DNA from: JAFDZV01 sp035549015
Lineage (GTDB): Bacteria; Bacteroidota; Ignavibacteria; OLB7
Direction: 5' to 3'
Length of the DNA: 64,000 nt
Assembly: GCA_035549015.1 (NCBI GenBank)
Contig: DASZRW010000053.1
Location: 13,818-77,817 of the forward strand
The translations under genes and the position numbers were made by a program. Shown here piece by piece: positions 24,092 to 33,420 of the stretch. The notes under the pieces were generated by a model. It made no database searches, had not been told where the DNA came from, and saw only the letters and a program-made list of their open reading frames with translations. The first letter of the stretch is position 1; every line of letters starts with the position of its first letter.

Positions 24092-25806
24092 CTTCATACA
24101 ACCAGACGAACGAACAGATCATGTCGCAACCCGTCTCCGCCGATCAACGCAACGGCACAACCTGGCTCTGGGTGGCAATCGCCCTGTTCGCGGCAATGGT
24201 GGTCTATGTCAACCCGTTCCGCGACGTCGCCGTGGATGATGACTGGACCTACACCGCCACCGTACGGCATCTGGTGGAGACCGGCCGGTATCAACTGGAC
24301 CAGTTCTCCGTGCCGAACATGCCGTTCCAGATCTACACCGCGGCGCTCTTCTCGCAGGCGATCGGCTTCTCCCTCTCCACCGTCCGGCTGGTGACCATCG
24401 TGATGGCCTTCATCGGACTGGTCGGCTTCTACAAGCTTGCGCGCGAGAACGACCTGGACCAGCGAACGGCATCGCTCCTTGCATTGATATGGGCCGGGAG
24501 CCCGCTCCTTGCGCACCTCAGCTTCACGTTCATGACGGAGGTGACGTTCATGGCGTGCATGGTTGTGGCTCTCTGGCTCTACTCGCGCGCCACGCGTCTG
24601 CTCAGCCTTCCCACCATGCTCCTCGCGTCGGTCGCCGCCTCGGCCGCGATCCTCACGCGGCAGTTCGGTGCGGTGATCGTGGGGGCGCTCTTCCTGGTCT
24701 GGATCACCGATCCCAGTCTCCGCCGCCGCTTCGCTCTCTTCATTGCCGGTGCGGTGCTGCCGGCGATCGCCGTCTGCTATCAGGTATGGGCCGGCATGAA
24801 CCATCCCACATGGGCCCAGGGATTCGTGAAGACCGGCGTCACCACCTACGTCTCCGATGTGGGGGGATTTCTCTTCGGCCTCCTCTGGCGCCCGGTTGTG
24901 CTGATGCTCTACATCGCGCTCTTCTCCCTGCCGATGCTGGTGCCGATGATCTCCGAATGGATTGCGAGCCTCCGCGGCCGCGCCGCCGCGCCGATGGGGG
25001 ATGACGCCCCGCGCCGGCGCTCGCCGTGGATTGCCGCCGGTGCGGCCGCTGCCATCGTGCTGATTCTCCTCGGCGGCTCGCTTCTCTTCCATCTTCCCAT
25101 CCGCATGCCGGTTGTGCCGTGGAACTTCAACATCCTCGCGCGGTCCGGCCGTGTGGTGACGCTGGGCATCACCGTTGTTCTCACGATCGGTGCGGCGTTG
25201 CTGGTGCGTACGCTCCTTGCGGACCGGGCCGCACGCGGCTCGTGGCGCGCATCGGGAAATGCATGGCCCTTCCTCGCGATCACCAGCGCGTGCTTCCTCG
25301 TCTTCAATCTCACCTACTACAAGTTCGGCGATGACTACGCCCTTCCGTACCTCCCCTTCCTGCTGATCACGGCCGGGCACTATCTGCGTCCATTCATGGC
25401 GCGGCATGCACGCGCGATCGGCATCTTCGGCGCGGCGATGGTGGTGGTGTGCGCGCTCTGGATTCGCGGATGGATCGAGGCGGAGACCGCAGCCTGGAAG
25501 GCCGCCGATACCGTGCTTGCGAAGGGGGTGAACCCGAGGCGCATCAACGGACTCTGGAACTGGGATTGCTATCACGGTGCGTTCAACGAGTTCCAGGAGG
25601 ATATCGGGCACCGGCCGATATCGACGCTGGACTCGATGTATATCTGGTATCGCGATCGCAGGAGCCGCTGTAACTACGTGATCTCCTCCACGCCGAAGAT
25701 CGAGGGAGGCCCGTGGGTCGAGGAGGGGCGCATGCCGTATCGTACGTTCCTCCTCAGCGAACACTACATCTACATCATGCGCCGCGAGCAACTGCTTGTG
25801 CCGTGA
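24082..25806 (+). CDS. GT-C fold membrane glycosyltransferase (PMT/ArnT-like)
   Basis: 574 residues from the ATG at 24082, which has AAGGAG 9 bases upstream; an internal ATG at 24121 lacks a site. About 11-12 hydrophobic segments span the chain. The first periplasmic loop has the acidic motif VDDDWTYTATVRHLVETG, where GT-C enzymes place catalytic Asp residues, and GFYKLAREN and FTFMTEVTF follow. The family uses polyprenyl-phosphate sugars to glycosylate lipids, proteins or glycans on the outer face of the inner membrane. The gene at 26787 is a paralog with the same layout. The acceptor is unknown. Confidence 0.82.
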   Translation: MSDASYNQTNEQIMSQPVSADQRNGTTWLWVAIALFAAMVVYVNPFRDVAVDDDWTYTATVRHLVETGRYQLDQFSVPNMPFQIYTAALFSQAIGFSLSTVRLVTIVMAFIGLVGFYKLARENDLDQRTASLLALIWAGSPLLAHLSFTFMTEVTFMACMVVALWLYSRATRLLSLPTMLLASVAASAAILTRQFGAVIVGALFLVWITDPSLRRRFALFIAGAVLPAIAVCYQVWAGMNHPTWAQGFVKTGVTTYVSDVGGFLFGLLWRPVVLMLYIALFSLPMLVPMISEWIASLRGRAAAPMGDDAPRRRSPWIAAGAAAAIVLILLGGSLLFHLPIRMPVVPWNFNILARSGRVVTLGITVVLTIGAALLVRTLLADRAARGSWRASGNAWPFLAITSACFLVFNLTYYKFGDDYALPYLPFLLITAGHYLRPFMARHARAIGIFGAAMVVVCALWIRGWIEAETAAWKAADTVLAKGVNPRRINGLWNWDCYHGAFNEFQEDIGHRPISTLDSMYIWYRDRRSRCNYVISSTPKIEGGPWVEEGRMPYRTFLLSEHYIYIMRREQLLVP

Positions 25807-25931
25807 TCGGTCGCCGGTTTTGTGCGTCGGCTGCGTACATCGCTTGCTGGAGCTACTGTGTGTCCCATGCGCTGCGCCGGCATTGTTGCAGGGCGATTGC
25901 GGCCTCCCTTTTGTGTGAGATTTCTTCTTTC

Positions 25932-26085
25932 GCTACGTACTGAGGGAACTGATTTCTGATAGCACATCGATCCGTTATCGCGGAGTGTGACTCCGCGATC
26001 GTCATCGGAGGAATGGGGCCTGAGTACAACTCAGGCCCAACGTGCTCTTCAGAGCACATTAGGATACTTCTTCGCGAGTACTTAG
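25932..26085. repeat. 154-bp dispersed multi-hairpin element, copy A
   Basis: Nearly identical to 63697-63850 in the same orientation and with the same length, with about ten differences. It contains hairpins at 25977-25999 (10-bp stem, GTG loop), 26016-26038 (9-bp stem, TACAA loop) and 26042-26057 (7-bp stem). A further short inverted pair (TACT/AGTA) lies near the right end. The differences keep the stems intact, either by falling in loops and spacers or by leaving a G-U wobble. No transposase is inside. It lies between a GT-C gene and a small secreted-protein gene. Confidence 0.85.
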
Positions 26086-26124
26086 GTTGGTCCACCCCCA
26101 ATCAACATGATGGAGGAATTTTTT

Positions 26125-26523
26125 ATGCGAGTATTTTTTGCATCACTTGCGCTGATATTGGTAATTACCACAGCCATGCATGCAGCACAGGAATTACGGT
26201 ACGCGGAGGGTGATTGCGGCAACGGGCGCCGGTGGTGGTCCGTAACCACGTACGAATATGGCCAACCCTGTTCCGTTGTCGGTGTCAACTGCGACGGTGC
26301 CGAATACCATCGCGACATCTTCCCGTGCGAGATCGTTGTAGAGGATCCCACAGAAGGGATTCATACCGAGGAAGGTGTGGACTCCATGGGGAACGTGATC
26401 TGGTATGCCAGAGTTCTCTACGACGCCGATCGCAACGTGCAATGGATCGGCGGACGCAACGCCAGGGGCCAGTTCTACACATGGGGGAGGCCCGATGCGC
26501 CGGGAACCGGAGGGTTGAACTGA
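26125..26523 (+). CDS. Small secreted protein, unknown function
   Basis: 132 residues from the ATG at 26125, which follows GGAGGA; an ATG 18 bases upstream overlaps that site. A signal peptide is clear: MRVFFASLALILVITTAMHA, then AQEL. The mature chain of about 110 residues has three or four cysteines, a WW pair and many acidic residues, with no recognised domain. The leader is A/T-rich compared with neighbours. The gene starts 39 bases right of the dispersed hairpin element and interrupts the pair of GT-C genes, so it may have arrived separately. Confidence 0.6.
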   Translation: MRVFFASLALILVITTAMHAAQELRYAEGDCGNGRRWWSVTTYEYGQPCSVVGVNCDGAEYHRDIFPCEIVVEDPTEGIHTEEGVDSMGNVIWYARVLYDADRNVQWIGGRNARGQFYTWGRPDAPGTGGLN

Positions 26524-26786
26524 GAGATCGGCAACATGGCAGCACTGCAATGGACACCCAGGTTCAGGTGCCCATTTTCATTTCGAGGACCGGGCGGGAG
26601 CGCTGCCCGCGTATTTCCGGTAGGTCCGCTCGCTGCGTCGTTGTATGTTCGCGATCTGTAGAAGGTCCAGCACAGGGCATGTGGATTCGGGCATCGCGTA
26701 CGATGCGATCACGGCGGCACCCCGGCGGTGACAGGGGCATCACATTGTCTGTGCCTATCTCGTTCAACTCTTAGCGTCCAAACTGC

Positions 26787-28442
26787 ATGTCGACCGGCAA
26801 TTCGAAGCGAGCGACGGCGTTCTGGCTTTCGGTCGCCCTGGCGGCGTTCACCCTCACGGCGATCTTCGTCAATCCACTCCGCGACAATACACTCGATGAC
26901 GACTGGGCAAATGCGCTCACGGTGAGGCATCTGCTGGATACCGGCACCTATGCCTTGAACGACTGGGCGGTGACCGATATGCCGTTCCATGCATATCTGG
27001 GAGCCGGGGCATCGCTCGTGTTCGGATATTCGCCGGCCGTGCTTCGGCTGGTCACGCTCTTCATGGCGCTGGTGGGGCTGGTGGCGTTCTACAAACTGGC
27101 GCGCGAGCACGACATGGACGGCCGCCAGGCCGGGCTGCTCTCCTGCATCTGGCTTGCCTCGCCGCTGCTTCTTCGAAGCAGCTACACCTTCATGACCAAT
27201 GTGACGTTCGTCTCGCTGCTGGTGCTTGCAACATGGCTCTATGCGCGAGGCATGCGAACGCGAAGCCTGCCGGTGATGATCGCGGCATCGCTGGCGGCGG
27301 CGGCATGCATACTCACGCGGCCGTTCGGGATCGCACTGGCCGCCGGCCTCGTCATCGTCTGGTTCACCGATCGTGAACTGCGCCGTTCGCTCGGGTTGCT
27401 GGCTGCGGGCATCCTGCTTCCGCTTGCCGCTTCCGTTCAACAGATTATCGCCGCCGCCGGTGGAAACAGTTGGGGTCTGCAGTACGCGCGTGCCGCGGAG
27501 ACCGCCTATCTGGGGGCTACCGGCCACCTTGCCGCGAACGTGCTCTGGCGGCCGTCGGTGGTGATACTCTATCTCGCGCTCTTCATGCTGCCGCTTGCGA
27601 TCCCGGCGGTGCGGGAGTTCCTGTTCAGCCTCCGTGCCGGCAGCCAGGTCTCCGCGAGGGAACGCTCCATCGGCCTGCCGATCGTTCTGGCCGTGCTTCT
27701 CACCGCCGTGATCCTTCTGGGGCATATCGTGCTGGATACGCCCCGGATGATGCCATACGCCGGCTGGAGCTTCGAGATCATCAAGCGCTTCAAGCCGATC
27801 GGCCGCGGGCTCTTCTCCGCGGGAGCCTGCATCGGGGCCGTGCTGATGCTCCGAGGGATCATCATCACGCGCCTCGGCCGCGGCACCTGGCATGCCGCCC
27901 CGTTTGCCGGGCGCCTGCTCTTCGCAACGGCGGCGGTGATGCTCCTGGCGAACATCTGCTTCTTCCGGTTCGGCGACGAATACATCCTTACCTACATTCC
28001 GTTCGCGCTGATTACCGTTGGCTACTTCCTCCGTTCGTGGATAAGCCGGCTCACGGCCGTCACAGCCGTCAGCTCCCTTGCCGTGCTGTTGTGCGCTGCC
28101 CTCTGGACCCGCGGCATCATCGCCGGGGAGGAGGCCGGCTGGCTTCTGGGAGAACAGGTGCGCAGGCAGGGCGTGCCGGTGGAGGCGGTTCACGGCACCC
28201 TCAACTGGAACTGCTACAACGGCCTGTTCAATCGCTACCTAGCGGAGACGAATCGCGCTCCCGCGACGGACCTGAACGGTTTCTTCACCTGGTATCACGA
28301 GCACCAGCTCCATAGTCAGTATGTTGTGACCGCTTCGCCGAACGCGCGGAGCGATACGTCGTGGCAGCGCGCATCGTTCGCGCTGTATCGCGACTTCCTT
28401 CTGCAGACACAGCCGGTGTATCTGATCAGGCGCGTGCATTAG
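26787..28442 (+). CDS. GT-C fold membrane glycosyltransferase (second paralog)
   Basis: 551 residues, colinear with the protein encoded at 24082: the same early NPLRDNTLDDDWANALTVRHL loop with the acidic triad, the same FYKLAREHD segment, FTFMTNVTF and a C-terminal periplasmic WYHEHQLHSQYV region. About 11 transmembrane segments alternate with short loops. The pair looks like an old duplication, given extensive sequence divergence. It probably adds lipid-linked sugars to the surface glycan or a lipid. About 260 non-coding bases precede it and no clear ribosome binding site is visible. Confidence 0.8.
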   Translation: MSTGNSKRATAFWLSVALAAFTLTAIFVNPLRDNTLDDDWANALTVRHLLDTGTYALNDWAVTDMPFHAYLGAGASLVFGYSPAVLRLVTLFMALVGLVAFYKLAREHDMDGRQAGLLSCIWLASPLLLRSSYTFMTNVTFVSLLVLATWLYARGMRTRSLPVMIAASLAAAACILTRPFGIALAAGLVIVWFTDRELRRSLGLLAAGILLPLAASVQQIIAAAGGNSWGLQYARAAETAYLGATGHLAANVLWRPSVVILYLALFMLPLAIPAVREFLFSLRAGSQVSARERSIGLPIVLAVLLTAVILLGHIVLDTPRMMPYAGWSFEIIKRFKPIGRGLFSAGACIGAVLMLRGIIITRLGRGTWHAAPFAGRLLFATAAVMLLANICFFRFGDEYILTYIPFALITVGYFLRSWISRLTAVTAVSSLAVLLCAALWTRGIIAGEEAGWLLGEQVRRQGVPVEAVHGTLNWNCYNGLFNRYLAETNRAPATDLNGFFTWYHEHQLHSQYVVTASPNARSDTSWQRASFALYRDFLLQTQPVYLIRRVH

Positions 28443-28755
28443 AGGGATCTGGTCGGTTGTCGGTGGTGAGTGATCGGGTAATCATGAGTGATCAGGTTAT
28501 CGGAGGCCGCCGTATCAATGGCTGATTGCCGTCCTGACGTTGACACTGAACGAAGTGAGGTGGAAGCGGGAAGGCGGTCGAAGGGAGCCGGGAGGCACAT
28601 CCTGTCCCCCCGGTTCGCAGCATCGAGATCCTTCGCCTGCGGCTCGTGATAACAACCCGGACCTTTCCGGGATACCTTCCAGTCGGTGCCGAGGGGAGCA
28701 ATTCCTACTGACCACGAACTACCGACGACTGACTATCAACTACTGACCTTCTTCC
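28443..28755. other. Intergenic region with heptanucleotide repeats
   Basis: No gene is supported. 28451-28500 and 28706-28748 show 7-base periodicity (AGTGATC, GGGTAAT; and CGACGAC, TGACTAT, CAACTAC). Between them a GC-rich stretch has the small inverted repeat CCCGGA-CCTT-TCCGGG (about 28659-28674). The middle part looks like the degenerate interspersed sequence seen between genes of many genomes, but this cannot be confirmed here. Confidence 0.5.
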
Positions 28756-29745
28756 ATGTCCTCTGCTGATCGCTTCCACGGCTCGCGCGTGCTCATCACC
28801 GGTGGGCTCGGCTTCATCGGATCCAATCTCGCCGCCACGCTTGCCGGCTCCGGCGCGGAGGTGCTGCTGGTGGACAGCCTGATCCCGGAGTACGGCGGGA
28901 ACCTGTTCAACGTGGCGGAGATACGCGACCGCGTGAGCATCAACATCTCCGATGTGCGCGACGAACACAGCATGCGATTCCTGGTGCAGGGGTGCGACTA
29001 TCTATTCAATCTCGCCGGGCAGACCAGCCACATGGACTCCATGGCCGATCCCTTCACCGATCTGGAGATCAACTGCCGCGCACAGCTCTCCATCCTCGAA
29101 ACCTGTCGCAGGTACAATCCCGGGGTCCGCATCGTCTTCGCCAGCACCCGGCAGCTCTACGGCCGGCCGGACTATCTCCCCGTGGATGAATCGCACCTGC
29201 TCCGGCCGGTGGATGTGAACGGGATCAACAAGATGGCCGGGGAGTGGTATCACATCCTCTACAACAATGTCTACGGCATTCGCGCCTCGGCGCTGAGGCT
29301 CACCAACACCTACGGGCCGCGCATGCGCGTGAAGGATGCCCGGCAGACATTCCTCGGCATCTGGATCAGGCTGGCCGTGGAGGGGAAGCCGTTCGAGGTT
29401 TGGGATGGCGATCAACTGCGCGACTTCACCTATGTGGACGATGCCGTCGAGGCATTGCTCCTGGCGGCCGCATCGGAGGAGGCCTACGGCCGCGTCTACA
29501 ATCTCGGCGGCGAGCGCCCGGTGAGCCTGAAGGAACTCGCGGAACTGGTGGTGGTTGCGAACGACGGCGGCGAGTACTCCGTTCGGAGCTTCCCCTCCGA
29601 ACGCAAGCCGATCGATATCGGCGACTACTATGCGGACGACGCGCGCATCCGCGCGGAGCTCGGATGGGAGCCGCGCGTGCCGCTCGCCGTTGGCCTTGCG
29701 CGGACCGCTGCATTCTATCGGGAGCATCTGGCGCACTATCTGTAG
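28756..29745 (+). CDS. NAD-dependent epimerase/dehydratase family protein with altered catalytic motif
   Basis: 329 residues. The Rossmann motif GGLGFIGSNLA and LVDSLIPEYGGNLFN place it in the extended SDR family of nucleotide-sugar enzymes. FNLAGQTSHMDSM, FASTRQLYGRP and RLTNTYGPRMRV follow. The active-site Tyr-x-x-x-Lys is replaced by Asn-x-x-x-Lys in VNGINKMAGEWYH. I recall the same VNGINK string in related proteins, so it is probably a subfamily trait and not damage. It may still act as an epimerase, or as a decarboxylase-like or binding protein. It closes the first glycan block. Confidence 0.78.
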   Translation: MSSADRFHGSRVLITGGLGFIGSNLAATLAGSGAEVLLVDSLIPEYGGNLFNVAEIRDRVSINISDVRDEHSMRFLVQGCDYLFNLAGQTSHMDSMADPFTDLEINCRAQLSILETCRRYNPGVRIVFASTRQLYGRPDYLPVDESHLLRPVDVNGINKMAGEWYHILYNNVYGIRASALRLTNTYGPRMRVKDARQTFLGIWIRLAVEGKPFEVWDGDQLRDFTYVDDAVEALLLAAASEEAYGRVYNLGGERPVSLKELAELVVVANDGGEYSVRSFPSERKPIDIGDYYADDARIRAELGWEPRVPLAVGLARTAAFYREHLAHYL

Positions 29746-30045
29746 GGGAGGCGCCCGGCATCATCATCCCGGCACCATCATCATCGGGTAACAGGATAGT
29801 CGGACAACAGGGCCGCGCAGCATCATCGGAGCTTCGCGGCCTTTCGTTTGGGTGCGCCGTATCGCACGGACTCCACCTTCCGCCGGCCTGCGCCCGTATG
29901 CCGCCGAACCGAACTTCCCACCGAATCTGATCCAGATCATAGAAGCGCTTCCAGCGACGCCGTAATGTTGAGGCGTTCGATGGCCCGCAACGGTTCGTGG
30001 TGCCGGCGGTCCATCGCCTTCGATCAATTGCAATGGAGTTCTGCC
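29746..30045. other. Intergenic region before ppsA
   Basis: 300 bases without a supported gene. It starts with CATCATC-type trinucleotide strings (about 29758-29788). The ribosome binding site GGAG for ppsA is at 30035-30038. No clear -33/-7 pair was found. Confidence 0.4.
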
Positions 30046-32487
30046 ATGCCTGCGACAACATCATATACGCGTGACTTTGGTACCATTACCATGAGCGACG
30101 TCGCGTCCGTGGGCGGAAAGAATGCCTCGCTCGGCGAGCTGTTCAACGCGCTTTCATCGGCCGGCGTCGGGACGATGGATGGATTCGCTTCCACATCGGA
30201 CGCGTATCGGCGTCTGCTTGCCGAGAGCGATCTCGAGCTGCGCCTTCGCGCGATCCTCAACGGCCTCGACACATCCAACCTTGCGGATCTCGAGATCCGC
30301 GGACTCGCAGCCCGGAAGGCGGTGCTGGAGACGCCGCTTCCGGCCGATGTCTCCGCCGCGATTCTCGATGCGTACGACCGCCTGGTGCAGCGTCTCGGCC
30401 GCGAGCCGGACCTGGCCGTTCGATCCTCCGCAACGGCGGAGGACCTGCCCGGTGCGTCCTTTGCCGGGCAGCACGAGACGTTCCTGAATGTTCGCGGCCG
30501 CGACGCGCTGCTGCGCGCGGTGCACGAGTGCTATGCCTCGCTCTTCACCGATCGGGCCATCAGCTATCGCGCCGAGCATGGGTTCGACCATCTGGCCGTG
30601 GCCCTCTCGGTGGGCGTGCAGCCGATGGTCCGTTCCGATCTCGCCTCAGCCGGGGTGATCTTCACGCTCGATCCCGAGTCCGGCTTCCGCAATGTCGTGG
30701 TGGTGAGCGGTTCGTGGGGCCTGGGAGAGATGGTGGTGCAGGGAAGTGTGACTCCGGACGAGTGGGTGGTGTTCAAGCCGACGCTGGAGAATGCGCGGCC
30801 CATCGTTGGGCGTCGCTGCGGAACCAAGGAGGCGCGCATGGGGTATGCGCCCGACGCGTCCGGCACGGTTGTTACGCCGACCACGGAGGAGGAGCGCCGC
30901 ACGTTCTCGCTGGGGGATGACGATGTGCTTACCCTTGCACGGTGGGCATGCCGTATCGAGGAACATTATTCAACGCTTGCCGGCCATCCGCAGCCGATGG
31001 ATATCGAGTGGGCCAGGGACGGCGAGAGCGGCAGGCTGTACATCATCCAGGCCCGGCCGGAGACGGTGCACTCCGCCCGATCCACTGCGGCCGTTGTGGA
31101 GACCTTCCGTCTTGCCGCCGCGCCGCCCAGTCCGCTGGTCACGGGCCAGGCGGTGGGGGAGAAGATCGCGAGCGGGCCGGCGCGCGTGATCCATGATGCG
31201 CGCGATCTTGCGCGGGTCTGCAAGGGGGATGTGATCGTTGCGCGGATCACCGATCCGGACTGGGAGCCGGTGATGAAGCGTGCGGCCGCAATCGTTACCG
31301 ACGAGGGAGGCCGCACTGCACACGCCGCCATCGTATCGCGCGAACTCGGCCTCCCCTGCATCGTCGGAACGGGGAATGCAACTGCCACGGTAACCGACGG
31401 AGCGATGGTGACGGTATCGTGCGCCGAGGGAACCGAGGGGCATCTCTATCCCGGTGAGGTGCCGTTCACCGTCGAGCATCTCGATGCATCGGCGCTGCCG
31501 CACACGCAGACGGACGTGATGCTCAACGTTGGCGACCCCGCAAAGGCGTTCACGTATGCGGCGCTTCCCAGCGACGGCGTGGGGCTCGCGCGGATGGAGT
31601 TCATCATTGCCAACCAGATCGGCATTCACCCGATGGCGCTTGTGCGCTACCCCAACCTTCCTGACCGCGACGCCGTGGCGGAGATCGCCCGGCGAATCGG
31701 CAGCGAGGCGCCGGCGGAATATTTCATCGCCCGGCTCTCCGAGGGGATCGGCCGCATCGCCGCGGCGTTCCACCCGAAGCCGGTGATTGTGCGGATGAGC
31801 GACTTCAAGACGAATGAGTACGCGCGGCTGCTGGGTGGCGCGGAGTTCGAACCGGCGGAGGAAAATCCGATGCTCGGCTTCCGCGGTGCCTCGCGGTACT
31901 ACGATCCACGCTATGCGGAGGGCTTCGCACTGGAGTGCGAGGCGATCGCGCGCGTACGCAGTGTGATGGGGCTGTACAATGTGAAGGTGATGATTCCCTT
32001 CTGCCGCACGGTGGCCGAGGCGAAGCGCGTGGTTGCGGAGATGACGGCGCGCGGCCTGCGCCAGGGGGAGAGCGGGCTGCAGATCTATGCGATGTGCGAG
32101 CTCCCCTCGAACGTGATGGACGCGGAGGCATTCCTTGGAGTGTTCGACGGGTACTCGATCGGCTCCAACGATCTCACCCAGCTCGTGCTCGGCATCGATC
32201 GCGATTCCGGCACCGTCGCGCACCTGTTCGATGAGCGCGACGACGCCGTGCGTGCGATGATTGCGCAGGCGATCGCCGTTGCCCGCAGGCTGGGGAAGCC
32301 GATCGGCATCTGCGGCCAGGCTCCGTCGGACTACCCGGACTTCGCCGCGTGGCTGGTGGAGCAGGGGATCACCTCCATATCGCTGAACCCGGATGCGGTT
32401 ATCAGGACACGACGGATTGTTGCCGATGCCGAAGGCGCGTTGGCGGCGGTGACGGAGGCCAGGGCGCTTCTGAGCGATCGGCATTGA
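30046..32487 (+). CDS. ppsA: Phosphoenolpyruvate synthase (pyruvate, water dikinase)
   Basis: 813 residues from the ATG preceded by GGAG; the frame is open upstream but only with low-complexity sequence. The N-terminal ATP-grasp/PEP-synthase domain begins VGGKNASLGELF and includes VRSSATAEDLPGASFAGQHETFL. The swivelling phosphohistidine domain has GGRTAHAAIVSRELGLPCIVG with the phospho-carrier at His426. The C-terminal TIM barrel carries GSNDLTQLVLGIDRDSG and ends with GICGQAPSD. The enzyme makes PEP from pyruvate and ATP with release of AMP and Pi, for gluconeogenesis and hence nucleotide-sugar supply. It appears monocistronic. Confidence 0.95.
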   Translation: MPATTSYTRDFGTITMSDVASVGGKNASLGELFNALSSAGVGTMDGFASTSDAYRRLLAESDLELRLRAILNGLDTSNLADLEIRGLAARKAVLETPLPADVSAAILDAYDRLVQRLGREPDLAVRSSATAEDLPGASFAGQHETFLNVRGRDALLRAVHECYASLFTDRAISYRAEHGFDHLAVALSVGVQPMVRSDLASAGVIFTLDPESGFRNVVVVSGSWGLGEMVVQGSVTPDEWVVFKPTLENARPIVGRRCGTKEARMGYAPDASGTVVTPTTEEERRTFSLGDDDVLTLARWACRIEEHYSTLAGHPQPMDIEWARDGESGRLYIIQARPETVHSARSTAAVVETFRLAAAPPSPLVTGQAVGEKIASGPARVIHDARDLARVCKGDVIVARITDPDWEPVMKRAAAIVTDEGGRTAHAAIVSRELGLPCIVGTGNATATVTDGAMVTVSCAEGTEGHLYPGEVPFTVEHLDASALPHTQTDVMLNVGDPAKAFTYAALPSDGVGLARMEFIIANQIGIHPMALVRYPNLPDRDAVAEIARRIGSEAPAEYFIARLSEGIGRIAAAFHPKPVIVRMSDFKTNEYARLLGGAEFEPAEENPMLGFRGASRYYDPRYAEGFALECEAIARVRSVMGLYNVKVMIPFCRTVAEAKRVVAEMTARGLRQGESGLQIYAMCELPSNVMDAEAFLGVFDGYSIGSNDLTQLVLGIDRDSGTVAHLFDERDDAVRAMIAQAIAVARRLGKPIGICGQAPSDYPDFAAWLVEQGITSISLNPDAVIRTRRIVADAEGALAAVTEARALLSDRH

Positions 32488-32580
32488 TGCGGATCGACGC
32501 CCCAACGGAGCCGCGCTCCGGTTGCGCGGCAGATCGAATTGAATAGCGAACGAATCAATACATCATGGAGAGGAATACCG

Positions 32581-33345
32581 ATGGAACATGAGTTTGAGAA
32601 CAAGGTTGCGATCGTGACCGGCGCGAGTTCGGGAATCGGGCGTGCGTGCGCGCTTGCATATGCACGCCGCGGGGCGGCCGTTGTTGTTGCGGATGTGGAC
32701 GATGAAGGGAGCACCGAAACGGAGCGCATGATCACCGCTGCCGGCGGCCGCGCCGTTCACGTGCACTGCGACGTTGCCGTTGCGACGGATGTGGAAGCGA
32801 TGGTGAACAAGGCGATCGAGGCGTATGGGCGTCTGGATTTCGCCTGCAACAATGCCGGCATCGCCGGAACGCCTGCAACGACTGCGGATTATCCTGAGGC
32901 GGTCTGGCGGCGCGTGATCGATGTGAACCTGAACGGCGTGTGGCTCTGCATGAAGTACGAGATCCCGAAGATGCTTGCCTCCGGCGGCGGATCCATCGTG
33001 AACATGGCGTCCATCCTCGGTGAAGTGGGATATGCTACGGCCTCGGCCTATGTGGCGGCGAAGCATGGCGTGATCGGGCTTACACAGTCCGCCGCCATCG
33101 AGTATGCAACGAAGGGAATCCGTGTGAATGCGGTCTGCCCGGCGTTCATCTACACGCCGATGCTGGAGGAGGCCGGCATCATCAAGGGAACCGACATGTA
33201 CTCCTTCATCGCACAACAGCATCCGATGAAACGCCTCGGCACCGTGGACGAGATCGCCGAGGCAACGATGTGGCTCAGCTCATCGGCAGCGTCGTTCGTT
33301 ACCGGACACGCGCTGCTGGCCGACGGCGGCTACGTGGCGCAGTAA
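32581..33345 (+). CDS. Short-chain dehydrogenase/reductase (SDR)
   Basis: 254 residues from an ATG preceded by GGAGAGGAA. The classical SDR pattern is complete: TGASSGIGRA for cofactor binding, NNAGIAG, catalytic Ser in NMASILG and Tyr-x-x-x-Lys in YVAAKHG, then the C-terminal VTGHALLADGGYVAQ. An Asp after the second strand (VVVADVDD) suggests NAD(H) over NADP(H). The substrate is unknown. It is followed by hairpin-rich DNA and a convergent arsC. Confidence 0.88.
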   Translation: MEHEFENKVAIVTGASSGIGRACALAYARRGAAVVVADVDDEGSTETERMITAAGGRAVHVHCDVAVATDVEAMVNKAIEAYGRLDFACNNAGIAGTPATTADYPEAVWRRVIDVNLNGVWLCMKYEIPKMLASGGGSIVNMASILGEVGYATASAYVAAKHGVIGLTQSAAIEYATKGIRVNAVCPAFIYTPMLEEAGIIKGTDMYSFIAQQHPMKRLGTVDEIAEATMWLSSSAASFVTGHALLADGGYVAQ

Positions 33346-33351
33346 CCGGCG

Positions 33352-33371
33352 CCGGGCGGTGCGCCGCCCGG
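33352..33371 (+). terminator. Hairpin after the SDR gene
   Basis: An 8-bp GC stem (CCGGGCGG with CCGCCCGG) and a TGCG loop start 6 bases after the SDR stop codon. No strong T-run follows, so efficiency is uncertain. Confidence 0.45.
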
Positions 33372-33420
33372 TGTTCGTGCGATCGAAGGAGAATCGAAGA
33401 ATCGGCCTCTGCTTGCCGGA

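Noticed and set aside
24094..25791. A long - strand frame opposite the first GT-C gene
   Set aside because: The + strand product has a clear transmembrane pattern and a GT-C acidic loop. The opposite frame is charged and repetitive, as expected for a shadow.
25853..26101. A - strand frame across repeat copy A whose peptide is shared with a frame across copy B
   Set aside because: The similarity is due to the DNA repeat. Preserved features are stem-loops, the frames diverge right outside the element, and start signals are missing.
28540..28746. Small + strand frame in the intergenic region before 28756
   Set aside because: It overlaps heptanucleotide repeats, has no ribosome binding site, and its Pro/Arg/Ser-rich peptide looks like translated intergenic repeat.
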